DNA of 13,527 nt from Pseudomonadota bacterium (GTDB lineage Bacteria; Pseudomonadota; Gammaproteobacteria; Burkholderiales; Rhodocyclaceae), in the NCBI GenBank assembly GCA_030917225.1, contig JAUPVD010000371.1, positions 1 through 13,527 of the forward strand, written 5' to 3'. Shown piece after piece: positions 1-6,340 of the stretch. The position numbers were made by a program, and so were the translations under genes. The number at the start of each line of letters is the position of its first letter. Position 1 is the stretch's first letter. The notes below the pieces were generated by a model. It saw only the letters and a program-made list of their open reading frames with translations, was not told the DNA's origin and made no database searches.

Positions 1-249
1 CAACTGCTCGGCCTGCTCGGCCACTTCCCGGATGTGATTGCAGACCAGCAGGCGCAGGTCGTCTTCGTCGTAAGGCAGGTGGGCATAGTCGATCGGGTCC
101 TCGATCTCGATTTCGCGGATCAGTGCGGCGAGTTCTTCGGATGAGATCGGCTTGGTCTGACGTGGCGTAGCTAGCTCAGGCCGGTACGTAGCCGAGACGG
201 TGCGAGAGTTCGGCGCAGCACTGGCGCAGTGCGCCAGCGTTGTCGCCAT
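1..249 (-). CDS. Partial unknown acidic protein, N-terminal part (start uncertain)
   Basis: An open minus-strand frame enters from the left edge and has no stop up to an ATG at 249. The stretch from about 150 down to 1 has strong coding character (GC-rich third positions) and reads as an acidic helical sequence including SSEELAALIREIEIEDPID and YAHLPYDEDDLRLLVCNHI. I recognise no family. The only in-frame ATG (249) lies 74 bp inside the 3' end of the iclR gene, has no Shine-Dalgarno, and would add a low-complexity, non-protein-like segment of about 30 residues (83 visible codons in all). The true start is therefore probably nearer 145-170 with a non-standard codon, or the start is degraded. 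Same strand as iclR and immediately downstream of it, so likely co-transcribed. The C-terminus is outside the window. Confidence 0.5.
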   Translation of the reverse strand, partial: MATTLAHCASAAPNSRTVSATYRPELATPRQTKPISSEELAALIREIEIEDPIDYAHLPYDEDDLRLLVCNHIREVAEQAEQL

Positions 250-958
250 CGAGGTCGGGGTCGAAGAGTGCCGTCGGGCCGAGTACGGTGATGACCAGCG
301 CGAGATGGCCTTCGTGGTCGAATACCGGCGCCGACAGCGCATTGATGCCCGGCAGGGGTTCGCTGACCACCTGCGCCATGCCGTGCGTGCGGATTTCCTT
401 GAGCTGCTTCTGCATCGCCTTCCATGACGGGCGCAGGTCGCTTTTCGGGTAGGCGAACTGGTGGTGCGAAGCAGTGTCGATGTAATGCTCGATCAGCTTC
501 TCCGGCAGATAGGCGGCGAAGACGCGGCCGGTAGCGGTCTTGAACAGCGACATGACGGTGCCGGTACGCATGTTGATATGGATCGGGTGCGAGGATTCCT
601 CAATGTGCACGATCGTCGGGCCGGCGTTGCCCCAGACGGCCAGCGCCACCGTCTGGTGCAACTGCTCGGCCAGTTCGGTCGCGGCATGGGTGCCGAGGCG
701 CACCGGGTTGAGCCGGCGCAGGCAGGCCAGGCCGAGCTGCAGCGACAGTGGGCCGAGTTCGTAGCGCGAGGAAGCCGGATCCTGTTCGACCAGACCGAGC
801 TTGCCGAAACTGACCAGGTAGGGGTGGGCTTTGGCGGCCGGCATGTCCGACTGCTGGGCCAGATCCTTCAGGGTCATCGGCTCGCCGACTTCCGCGAGGG
901 TTGTCAGCAATCGTCCGCCGACCTCGATGGACTGGATGCCGCGCTGGGTTTTCTCCAT
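176..958 (-). CDS. IclR-family transcriptional regulator
   Basis: A 260-aa one-component regulator, the usual IclR length. Residues 6-60 form the winged helix-turn-helix (RGIQSIEVGGRLLTTLAE, then TLKDLAQQSDMPAAKAHPYL as the recognition region). Residues from about 75 to the end form the GAF-like effector domain, with the family C-terminal signature PGINALSAPVFD near 203-214 and the ending HRLGYVPA. I chose the ATG at 958 because AGAAGAG lies about 9 nt upstream and the protein then starts right before the HTH; an ATG at 1009 would add 17 polar residues. It diverges from the catabolic operon across a 170-bp control region, so it is the probable local regulator. IclR proteins control many aromatic pathways (HmgR of the homogentisate route in Pseudomonas putida is one). 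Effector and sign of control cannot be read from sequence. Confidence 0.93.
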   Translation of the reverse strand: MEKTQRGIQSIEVGGRLLTTLAEVGEPMTLKDLAQQSDMPAAKAHPYLVSFGKLGLVEQDPASSRYELGPLSLQLGLACLRRLNPVRLGTHAATELAEQLHQTVALAVWGNAGPTIVHIEESSHPIHINMRTGTVMSLFKTATGRVFAAYLPEKLIEHYIDTASHHQFAYPKSDLRPSWKAMQKQLKEIRTHGMAQVVSEPLPGINALSAPVFDHEGHLALVITVLGPTALFDPDLDGDNAGALRQCCAELSHRLGYVPA

Positions 959-1043
959 GGGTCTGCTCTTCTGTTCTTCGTCTGGGTTGTGGTGTTGCGG
1001 TCGCGGCATTCTACCCTCCGTCCGGCTGGCGATATTTTTCTTA

Positions 1044-1058
1044 TGTTAGCAACTAACA
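1044..1058. promoter_or_regulatory. Candidate IclR operator, 15-bp inverted repeat
   Basis: TGTTAG-CAA-CTAACA is a perfect 6-3-6 inverted repeat. It sits between the divergent iclR gene and the operon, ending 6 bp before the -35 hexamer of the operon promoter. On the minus strand it overlaps the likely -35 region for iclR (for example TTGTTA at 1059-1054 with an AT-rich -10 such as AAATAT at 1037-1032, weakly supported). IclR proteins typically bind short pseudo-palindromes in divergent promoters, so this is the best operator candidate in the window. A second, shorter palindrome TCAATTGA (1061-1068) overlaps the operon -35. Assignment to the IclR protein is inference from position. Confidence 0.6.
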
Positions 1059-1064
1059 AATCAA

Positions 1065-1093
1065 TTGACTATTATCAAATCGCCGACTATCTT
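1065..1093 (+). promoter_or_regulatory. Sigma70-type promoter of the catabolic operon
   Basis: TTGACT (1065-1070), a 17-bp spacer, and TATCTT (1088-1093) give a near-consensus promoter. Predicted initiation near 1100 leaves a leader of about 29 nt containing GGAG (1117-1120), 8 nt before the MBL-gene ATG at 1129. The flanking DNA is unusually AT-rich for the window. It is the only clear promoter I see upstream of the ten plus-strand genes. Confidence 0.6.
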
Positions 1094-1128
1094 TGTCGCA
1101 GGCCATATTTTTTGATGGAGCATGTTCC

Positions 1129-2091
1129 ATGAGCGGCAAAGCTTTCGCCTCGCAGGCGGATCTGGAAGTCAAGAAGGTCAGCTTCGAACAGCTGTCCGAA
1201 AACGCCTGGGCCTATACGGCCGAAGGCGATCCCAACACCGGCATCATCATCGGCGACGACTCGGTAATGATCATCGACGCCACGGCCACGCCAGTTATGG
1301 CGCAGGAAGTCATCCGCCTGGTGCGCACGGTGACCGACAAACCGATCAAGTATGTGACGCTGACCCATTACCACGCGGTGCGCGTGCTCGGCGCCTCCGG
1401 CTACCAGGCCGAGGGCTTGCAGCAGATCATCGCCAGTGAGGACACGCGTGACCTGATCGTCGAGCGCGGTCAGCAGGACATGGATTCCGAGATCGGTCGT
1501 TTCCCGCGCCTGTTCAATGCCGTCGAGTCGGTGCCTGGGCTGACCTGGCCGACGCTGACCTTCAAGGGCGAGATGACGCTGTGGATGGGCAAGCTGGAGG
1601 TAAAGATCCTGCAGCGCGGCCGTGGCCACACCAAGGGCGATACGGTGGTCTGGCTGCCGCAGCAGAAGGTGCTGTTTTCCGGCGACCTGGTCGAATACGA
1701 CGCGGCCTGCTATACCGGCGACGCCTACCTCGCCGACTGGCCACAGACGCTCGACAACCTGGCGGCGATCGGTGCCGAGAAGCTGGTACCGGGTCGTGGT
1801 CCGGCGCTGAAGACGCCGGAAGAAGTGAAGCAGGGGCTAGCCTATACCCGTGCCTTTGTCAGCGCCCTCTATCGTGGCGCGCAGGAAGCGGTTGCGGCGG
1901 GCATGGATCTGAAAGCGGCCATGGCGCACACGCGTAAGCTGATGGACCCGGACTTCGCCCAGGTCTTCATCTACGAACATTGTCTGCCCTTCGATGTCAC
2001 GCGCGCCTATGATGAGGCCTCCGGCATCCGCGATCCGCGCATCTGGACGGCGCAGCGCGATCAGGAGATGTGGCACGCGCTGCAGAGTTGA
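1129..2091 (+). CDS. MBL-fold (metallo-beta-lactamase-like) protein with altered metal motif
   Basis: A 320-aa MBL-fold protein of the large glyoxalase II-like group; first gene of the operon. Visible MBL elements: early strand segment GIIIGDDSVMIIDATAT (38-54), the metal-motif loop LTHYHAVRVLG (78-88), the third-ligand region GRGHTKGDTVVWLPQ with H167, and LFSGDLVEY with bridging D186. The canonical HxHxDH is H80-Y-H82-A-V84-R85 here: the Asp and third His of site 2 are replaced by Val and Arg. It may bind one metal or have changed chemistry, so hydrolase activity should not be assumed. MBL proteins in aromatic gene clusters often act on thioesters or lactones, but no substrate is evident. 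Start at 1129 is set by GGAG 8 nt upstream; the TTG at 1093 would lie inside the -10 element. A 72-bp gap separates it from the hydroxylase gene. Confidence 0.88.
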   Translation: MSGKAFASQADLEVKKVSFEQLSENAWAYTAEGDPNTGIIIGDDSVMIIDATATPVMAQEVIRLVRTVTDKPIKYVTLTHYHAVRVLGASGYQAEGLQQIIASEDTRDLIVERGQQDMDSEIGRFPRLFNAVESVPGLTWPTLTFKGEMTLWMGKLEVKILQRGRGHTKGDTVVWLPQQKVLFSGDLVEYDAACYTGDAYLADWPQTLDNLAAIGAEKLVPGRGPALKTPEEVKQGLAYTRAFVSALYRGAQEAVAAGMDLKAAMAHTRKLMDPDFAQVFIYEHCLPFDVTRAYDEASGIRDPRIWTAQRDQEMWHALQS

Positions 2092-2163
2092 ACCGCGGCA
2101 CGGCGAAGCGACACGAAACGCACGGCAACACCTGATTCCCCGTCAGAGGGAGGGAGGAGACAA

Positions 2164-3822
2164 ATGCTGAAAACCTACACGTACCCGAAGTACGAATACC
2201 AGCAACCGCAGGAACAGAAGGAGCGCAGCGCGGCACGCTATCCGGTGGTCATCGTCGGTGCCGGCCCGGTCGGCATGGCGGCGGCCATCGACTGTCGGCT
2301 GCAGGGCATACCAGTGGTGCTGCTCGACGAGGACGATACCGTCTCGATCGGCTCGCGCGGCGTCTGCTACGCCAAGCGCGCACTGGAAATCCTTGACCGC
2401 TTGGGCGTTGGTGACCGGGTTGTCGAGAAGGGCGTTTCCTGGAACGTCGGCCGAACCTTCTTCCGCGAGGAAGAGGTATTCAACTTCAACCTGCTGCCGG
2501 AACCGGACCACAAGCGCCCGGGCATGATCAACCTGCAGCAGTACTACCTTGAGCAGTATCTGGTCGAGCGTTGCGTCGAGCTCGGCGTCGACATGCGCTG
2601 GAAGAACCGCGTCGTTTCCGTACAGCGCATGTCCGATGGCGTGCGGCTGACCATCGAAACACCGGACGGCACCTACGGCATCGAGGCCGACTGGTTGATC
2701 GCCGCTGATGGCGCGCGCAGCCCGATCCGCAAGCAGATGAATCTGGAAGTCGACGGCAAGGTGTTCATGGATCGCTTCCTCATCGCCGACGTGGTGATGA
2801 AGGCCGACTTTCCCGCTGAGCGCTGGTTCTGGTTCGATCCGCCCTTCCATCCCAACCAGTCGGTGCTGCTGCATCGTCAGGCCGACAGTGTCTGGCGCAT
2901 CGACTTCCAGCTCGGCTGGGACGCCGACCCGGAAGAGGAAAAGAAGCCGGCAAACGTGATTCCGCGCATCAAGGCCATGCTCGGTGACGAGCGTGAGTTC
3001 GAGCTGGAATGGGTCAGCGTTTACACCTTCCAGTGTCGCCGCATGCAGGAGTTTCGCCACGGCCGCGTACTCTTCGTCGGCGACGCAGCACACCAGGTTT
3101 CTCCTTTCGGCGCACGCGGTGCGAACTCGGGCATTCAGGACACCGACAACCTGGTCTGGAAACTCAAGCTGGTGCTCGACGGCAAGGCGCCGGAGCGGCT
3201 GCTCGACACCTACTCGACCGAGCGAGTCGCCGCTGCCGACGAAAATCTGATGAATTCGACGCGCTCGACCGATTTCATTACGCCCAAGAGCAATACCTCG
3301 CGCATGTTCCGCAATGCCGTGCTGACGCTGGCTGAGCACCACAGTTTTGCCCGTGCCCTGGTTAACTCCGGTCGTCTGTCGGTGCCGGCCTTCCTTGCCG
3401 ACTCCACCTTGAATACGGCTGATGCGGATGAGTTTTCCGGCGCCATGGTGCCGGGCGCGCCGATGGACGATGCGCCAGTCGGTGTCGACGGCAAGAAAGC
3501 CTGGCTGCTCGACCAGACCGGTAATCGCTTCCAGCTCCTGTACTTCACCGACGTCGCCGAGCGCTTGGGTGGCAAGCTTGATGAACTGCGCGGCCTGAGC
3601 ATGGACCCGGTGCCGGTGGAGCCGGTCATCGTTTCGGAGAAGGCGGGTGCCGCCGCAGGCGTGCGGGTGCTGCACGACCTGCAGCATCTCGTCGCCCGCC
3701 GCTACGATGCCCGCGAAGGCAGCGTCTATCTGCTGCGTCCGGACCAGCACGTGGTTGCCCGCTGGCGCAAGTTCGATGCCCACAAGATTCGTGCCGCGGT
3801 AGCCCGCGCGACCTGCAATTGA
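2164..3822 (+). CDS. FAD-dependent aromatic hydroxylase (MhaA/MhpA-like)
   Basis: A 552-aa class A flavoprotein monooxygenase of the PheA/TfdB/MhpA group, expected to hydroxylate a phenolic acid using NAD(P)H and O2. Seen directly: a 26-residue polar lead-in, Rossmann motif VIVGAGPVG (GxGxxG at 32-37), the DG motif IAADGARSP (D182-G183), and the FAD-ribityl GD motif LFVGDAAHQVSPFGARG (G306-D307). A C-terminal thioredoxin-like region lies at roughly 430-552. An excellent ribosome site (GGAGGGAGGAG) precedes the ATG. The next gene encodes a 76-aa protein, as for MhaA/MhaB, the two-component 3-hydroxyphenylacetate 6-hydroxylase of Pseudomonas putida U that yields homogentisate. The downstream MaiA and FAH genes support homogentisate or a homologue as the product. 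Alternatives are a hydroxybenzoate or hydroxyphenylpropionate hydroxylase. The family is certain; the substrate is inference. Confidence 0.9.
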   Translation: MLKTYTYPKYEYQQPQEQKERSAARYPVVIVGAGPVGMAAAIDCRLQGIPVVLLDEDDTVSIGSRGVCYAKRALEILDRLGVGDRVVEKGVSWNVGRTFFREEEVFNFNLLPEPDHKRPGMINLQQYYLEQYLVERCVELGVDMRWKNRVVSVQRMSDGVRLTIETPDGTYGIEADWLIAADGARSPIRKQMNLEVDGKVFMDRFLIADVVMKADFPAERWFWFDPPFHPNQSVLLHRQADSVWRIDFQLGWDADPEEEKKPANVIPRIKAMLGDEREFELEWVSVYTFQCRRMQEFRHGRVLFVGDAAHQVSPFGARGANSGIQDTDNLVWKLKLVLDGKAPERLLDTYSTERVAAADENLMNSTRSTDFITPKSNTSRMFRNAVLTLAEHHSFARALVNSGRLSVPAFLADSTLNTADADEFSGAMVPGAPMDDAPVGVDGKKAWLLDQTGNRFQLLYFTDVAERLGGKLDELRGLSMDPVPVEPVIVSEKAGAAAGVRVLHDLQHLVARRYDAREGSVYLLRPDQHVVARWRKFDAHKIRAAVARATCN

Positions 3823-3843
3823 GAATCGAGAGGAAAACACGCA

Positions 3844-4074
3844 ATGCCCCTCACCCTCACCCTCACTCCCAACTTCTCGGAACCCGGCAAGCGCTATTTC
3901 CGTGCCTTCTCGCCCGGTGATGATTTCTACGAAATGCTCATTGAGGCGCATCGCGATCTCAGCGATGAGCAGAGCGCCATGCTCAACGCCAAGCTGATCC
4001 TGCTGCTGGCCAACCACATCGGCGATCTGTCCGTGCTGCGCGAGGCGCTCGGGCACGCGCGCGACGGCGTCTGA
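3844..4074 (+). CDS. Small hydroxylase-associated protein (MhaB-like, possible coupling subunit)
   Basis: A 76-aa protein placed 21 bp after the flavin hydroxylase and 10 bp before the VOC gene, with a good ribosome site (GAGAGGAAA) before the ATG. It has no signal peptide or membrane segment. After the start (MPLTLTLTPNF) it reads as a compact helical protein: SPGDDFYEMLIEAHRDLSDE, then a leucine-rich helix AMLNAKLILLLANHIGD, then LSVLREALGHAR. It resembles the short uncharacterised DUF2783-type proteins from memory; this was not searched. Its size and position match MhaB, the roughly 70-aa coupling protein that makes the MhaA flavoprotein productive in Pseudomonas putida U. That role is inferred from position and length, not from motifs. 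The stop codon overlaps the ribosome site of the next gene, implying translational coupling. Confidence 0.8.
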   Translation: MPLTLTLTPNFSEPGKRYFRAFSPGDDFYEMLIEAHRDLSDEQSAMLNAKLILLLANHIGDLSVLREALGHARDGV

Positions 4075-4084
4075 GGAGAGCGAC

Positions 4085-4624
4085 ATGGAAGTGAAGAGAA
4101 TCCATCACGTCGCCTACCGCTGCAAGGATGCCAAGGAGACGGTCGAGTGGTACCAGAAGTATCTGGACATGCGCTTCATCCTGGCCATTGCCGAGAACGA
4201 GGTACCGTCGACCAAAGAGCCGGATCCCTACATGCATATCTTCCTCGATGCGGGCGGCGGCAATGTGCTGGCCTTTTTCGAGCTGCCGACCCAGCCGCCG
4301 ATGGGGCGAGACCCGAACACCCCAACCTGGACGCAACATCTGGCGCTGGAGGTCGATTCGATCGATACGCTGATGGAAGTGAAGGCGAAGCTGGAAGCCG
4401 ACGGGATTGATGTCGTCGGGCCGACCGATCACACCATCTTCAAGTCGATCTACTTCTTCGATCCGAGCGGCCATCGCCTCGAACTCGCCGCCAATACCGG
4501 CACGCCGAAAATGGCGAAGATGCTCGATGAAGTGAAGTGGGAGATGCTCAACGAATGGGCGCGAACGAAGAAGGCGCCGCAGCACGCGCGCTGGATGCAC
4601 GATGGCAGTTATGCCGGGGAATGA
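4085..4624 (+). CDS. VOC-family (glyoxalase/extradiol dioxygenase fold) metalloprotein
   Basis: A 179-aa single VOC unit with two beta-alpha-beta-beta-beta halves. The putative metal ligands are all present: H8 (IHHVAYRCKD), E66 (VLAFFELPT), H85 (TQHLALEVDS) and E133 (FFDPSGHRLELAAN). This H-E-H-E set is the pattern of glyoxalase I; the H8/H85/E133 subset also matches the H-H-E triad of type I extradiol dioxygenases. A basic tail of about 45 residues follows (MLDEVKWEMLNEWARTKKAP). Ribosome site GAGGAG overlaps the previous stop. It sits between the hydroxylase pair and FAH/MaiA, where a ring-cleaving enzyme would be expected, and no cupin-type homogentisate or gentisate dioxygenase is in the window. 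It could be that dioxygenase, a glutathione-linked isomerase or lyase, or an accessory enzyme; sequence alone does not decide. Confidence 0.88.
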   Translation: MEVKRIHHVAYRCKDAKETVEWYQKYLDMRFILAIAENEVPSTKEPDPYMHIFLDAGGGNVLAFFELPTQPPMGRDPNTPTWTQHLALEVDSIDTLMEVKAKLEADGIDVVGPTDHTIFKSIYFFDPSGHRLELAANTGTPKMAKMLDEVKWEMLNEWARTKKAPQHARWMHDGSYAGE

Positions 4625-4655
4625 GACAATAAGCTTCGCGGAGAGATAAGAAGCG

Positions 4656-5642
4656 ATGAAACTCGCAACATTGAAACAGGGCGGCCGTGACGGTACGCTG
4701 GTGGTCGTCAGTCGTGACCTGAGCTTGTGCCAGCCGGTGCCGGCGATCGCGCGTACGCTGCAGGCGGCACTCGACGACTGGAATACGGTCGCGCCGCAAC
4801 TCGCCGAAGTCTACGATGCACTGAACAATCATGGTGCCCGCCATGCCGAGCGCTTCGATCCGGCGCTGTGCCATAGCCCCTTGCCCCGCGCCTACCAGTG
4901 GGCCGACGGCTCGGCCTATGTGAACCACGTCGAACTGGTGCGCAAGGCGCGCGGGGCCGACATGCCGCCCGAGTTCTGGACCGATCCGCTGATGTATCAG
5001 GGGGGTTCCGATTCCTTTGTCGGGCCGACCGATCCGGTGTTCGCGCTCGACGAGGCCTGGGGCATCGACTTCGAAGCCGAAGTTGCCGTTGTCACCGGCG
5101 ATGTGCCGATGGGGGCCACGCCGGCCGATTGCCGCCAGCACATCCGCCTGCTGATGCTGGTCAACGACGTCTCGCTACGCAACCTGATCCCCGCCGAACT
5201 GGCCAAGGGCTTCGGTTTCTTTCAGTCCAAGCCGGCCTCGGCCTTCTCGCCGGTGGCGGTGACGCCGGATGAACTTGGTGAGGCTTGGGACGGCGGCAAG
5301 GTGCATCTGCCGCTGGTGGTGCATCTCAATGATGAATTATTCGGCCGGCCGAACGCCGGCGTGGACATGACTTTCGATTTCGGCCAGTTGATCGCTCATG
5401 TAGCCAGGACGCGCGAACTGGAGGCCGGTTCGATCATCGGCTCCGGCACGGTTTCGAACGTCGATCGCAGCACCGGTTCCGGTTGCCTGGCCGAGAAGCG
5501 CTGCCTCGAAACCATTGCCGATGGCAAGCCGGTGACGCCCTTCATGCGCTTCGGTGATCGCGTCCGTATTGAGATGTTCGATGCCGGCGGTGCGACCCTC
5601 TTTGGTGCCATTGACCAGCAGGTGCGGCGCTACTCAAACTGA
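4656..5642 (+). CDS. Fumarylacetoacetate hydrolase family protein (fumarylacetoacetase)
   Basis: A 328-aa cytosolic enzyme of the bacterial FAH type found next to maiA. It would hydrolyse fumarylacetoacetate to fumarate and acetoacetate, the last step of homogentisate catabolism. Metal and active-site signatures are visible: ExE at E140/E142 (GIDFEAEVAVVTGD), the acidic ligand D171 in LLMLVNDVSLRNLIP, the FQSKPASAFSPVAVTPDELG segment, and the C-terminal GSIIGSGTVSNVDRSTGSG loop. The N-terminal 100 residues form the extra domain of this longer subclass (the short FAH/decarboxylase type is about 220-280 aa). The ATG at 4656 follows GGAGAGATAAGAAG. It is separated from the VOC gene by 31 bp and from maiA by 2 bp. 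A fumarylpyruvate hydrolase role (gentisate pathway) is possible, but those enzymes are usually shorter. Confidence 0.92.
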   Translation: MKLATLKQGGRDGTLVVVSRDLSLCQPVPAIARTLQAALDDWNTVAPQLAEVYDALNNHGARHAERFDPALCHSPLPRAYQWADGSAYVNHVELVRKARGADMPPEFWTDPLMYQGGSDSFVGPTDPVFALDEAWGIDFEAEVAVVTGDVPMGATPADCRQHIRLLMLVNDVSLRNLIPAELAKGFGFFQSKPASAFSPVAVTPDELGEAWDGGKVHLPLVVHLNDELFGRPNAGVDMTFDFGQLIAHVARTRELEAGSIIGSGTVSNVDRSTGSGCLAEKRCLETIADGKPVTPFMRFGDRVRIEMFDAGGATLFGAIDQQVRRYSN

Positions 5643-5644
5643 CG

Positions 5645-6298
5645 ATGCTCAAGCTCTACACCTACTTCCGCAGCTCCGCCGCCTACCGCGTGCGCATTGC
5701 CCTCAATCTGAAGGGTTTGCCGTACGAGGCTGTGCCGGTGCATCTGGTGAAGGACGGTGGGCAGCACCTGTCGGCGTCGTACCGTCGCGTCAACCCGGCC
5801 GGCGCCGTACCGTCGCTGGTTGACCGCGACCTGGCGCTGTCGCAGTCGCTGGCGATCATCGAGTATCTCGATGAAACCTACCCGTATCCGCCGCTGTTGC
5901 CCGGTGACCCCGGGGCTCGCGCACGTGTGCGGGCGATCGCGCTCGACGTGGCCTGCGAGATTCATCCGCTCAACAACCTGCGCGTGCTGAAATACCTGAC
6001 CGGCAAGCTGGGCGTGTCGGAAGAAGAAAAGAACAACTGGTATCGCCATTGGGTGGAGACCGGTCTGGCCGCCATCGAGGCGAGGCTGGCGGGCGATCCC
6101 CTGACCGGAAAATTCTGCCACGGCGACCATCCGACAATGGCAGATTGCTGCCTGGTGCCGCAAGTGTTCAACGCCCGTCGATTCGGCTGTAATCTGGAAC
6201 ACGTGCCGACAGTGCTGCGCATTGACGCCGAGTGTCGTAACCTTCCCGCTTTTGTAGCTGCAGCACCCGAGAATCAGCCCGATGCCGAGCAGGTTTAA
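5645..6298 (+). CDS. maiA: Maleylacetoacetate isomerase (zeta-class glutathione S-transferase)
   Basis: A 217-aa zeta-class GST, the usual length. The N-terminal thioredoxin-like domain has the catalytic and glutathione motif YFRSSAAYRVRIALNLKGL (residues 7-25). The cis-Pro/glutathione-contact region is NPAGAVPSLVD, and ALSQSLAIIEYLDETYP gives the QS glutathione contact. The helical domain has the family hallmark IHPLNNLRVLKYL and the late GDHPTMADCCLVPQVFNA segment. It would convert maleylacetoacetate to fumarylacetoacetate using glutathione as cofactor; maleylpyruvate isomerase (NagL type) is in the same family and cannot be excluded. It starts 2 bp after the FAH stop, so the pair is translationally coupled and feeds one reaction into the next. 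Confidence 0.93.
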   Translation: MLKLYTYFRSSAAYRVRIALNLKGLPYEAVPVHLVKDGGQHLSASYRRVNPAGAVPSLVDRDLALSQSLAIIEYLDETYPYPPLLPGDPGARARVRAIALDVACEIHPLNNLRVLKYLTGKLGVSEEEKNNWYRHWVETGLAAIEARLAGDPLTGKFCHGDHPTMADCCLVPQVFNARRFGCNLEHVPTVLRIDAECRNLPAFVAAAPENQPDAEQV

Positions 6299-6340
6299 CT
6301 GGCTGAAGGATTTCGTTGTTCATTTTTGGAGGAGACAAAC

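Noticed and set aside
1093..1128. Upstream TTG start for the MBL protein adding 12 residues
   Set aside because: The codon falls within the predicted -10 element and has no ribosome site, whereas the ATG at 1129 has GGAG at proper spacing.
461..1132. Plus-strand open frame opposite iclR reaching into the control region
   Set aside because: It overlaps the entire iclR gene and the operon promoter, has no ribosome site, and its product has no recognisable features.
2143..4086. Very long minus-strand open frame (647 codons) opposite the hydroxylase gene
   Set aside because: It is the antisense shadow of a GC-rich gene whose plus-strand product has complete FAD motifs. Its translation is low-complexity, rich in His, Arg, Gln and Val, with no recognisable domain.
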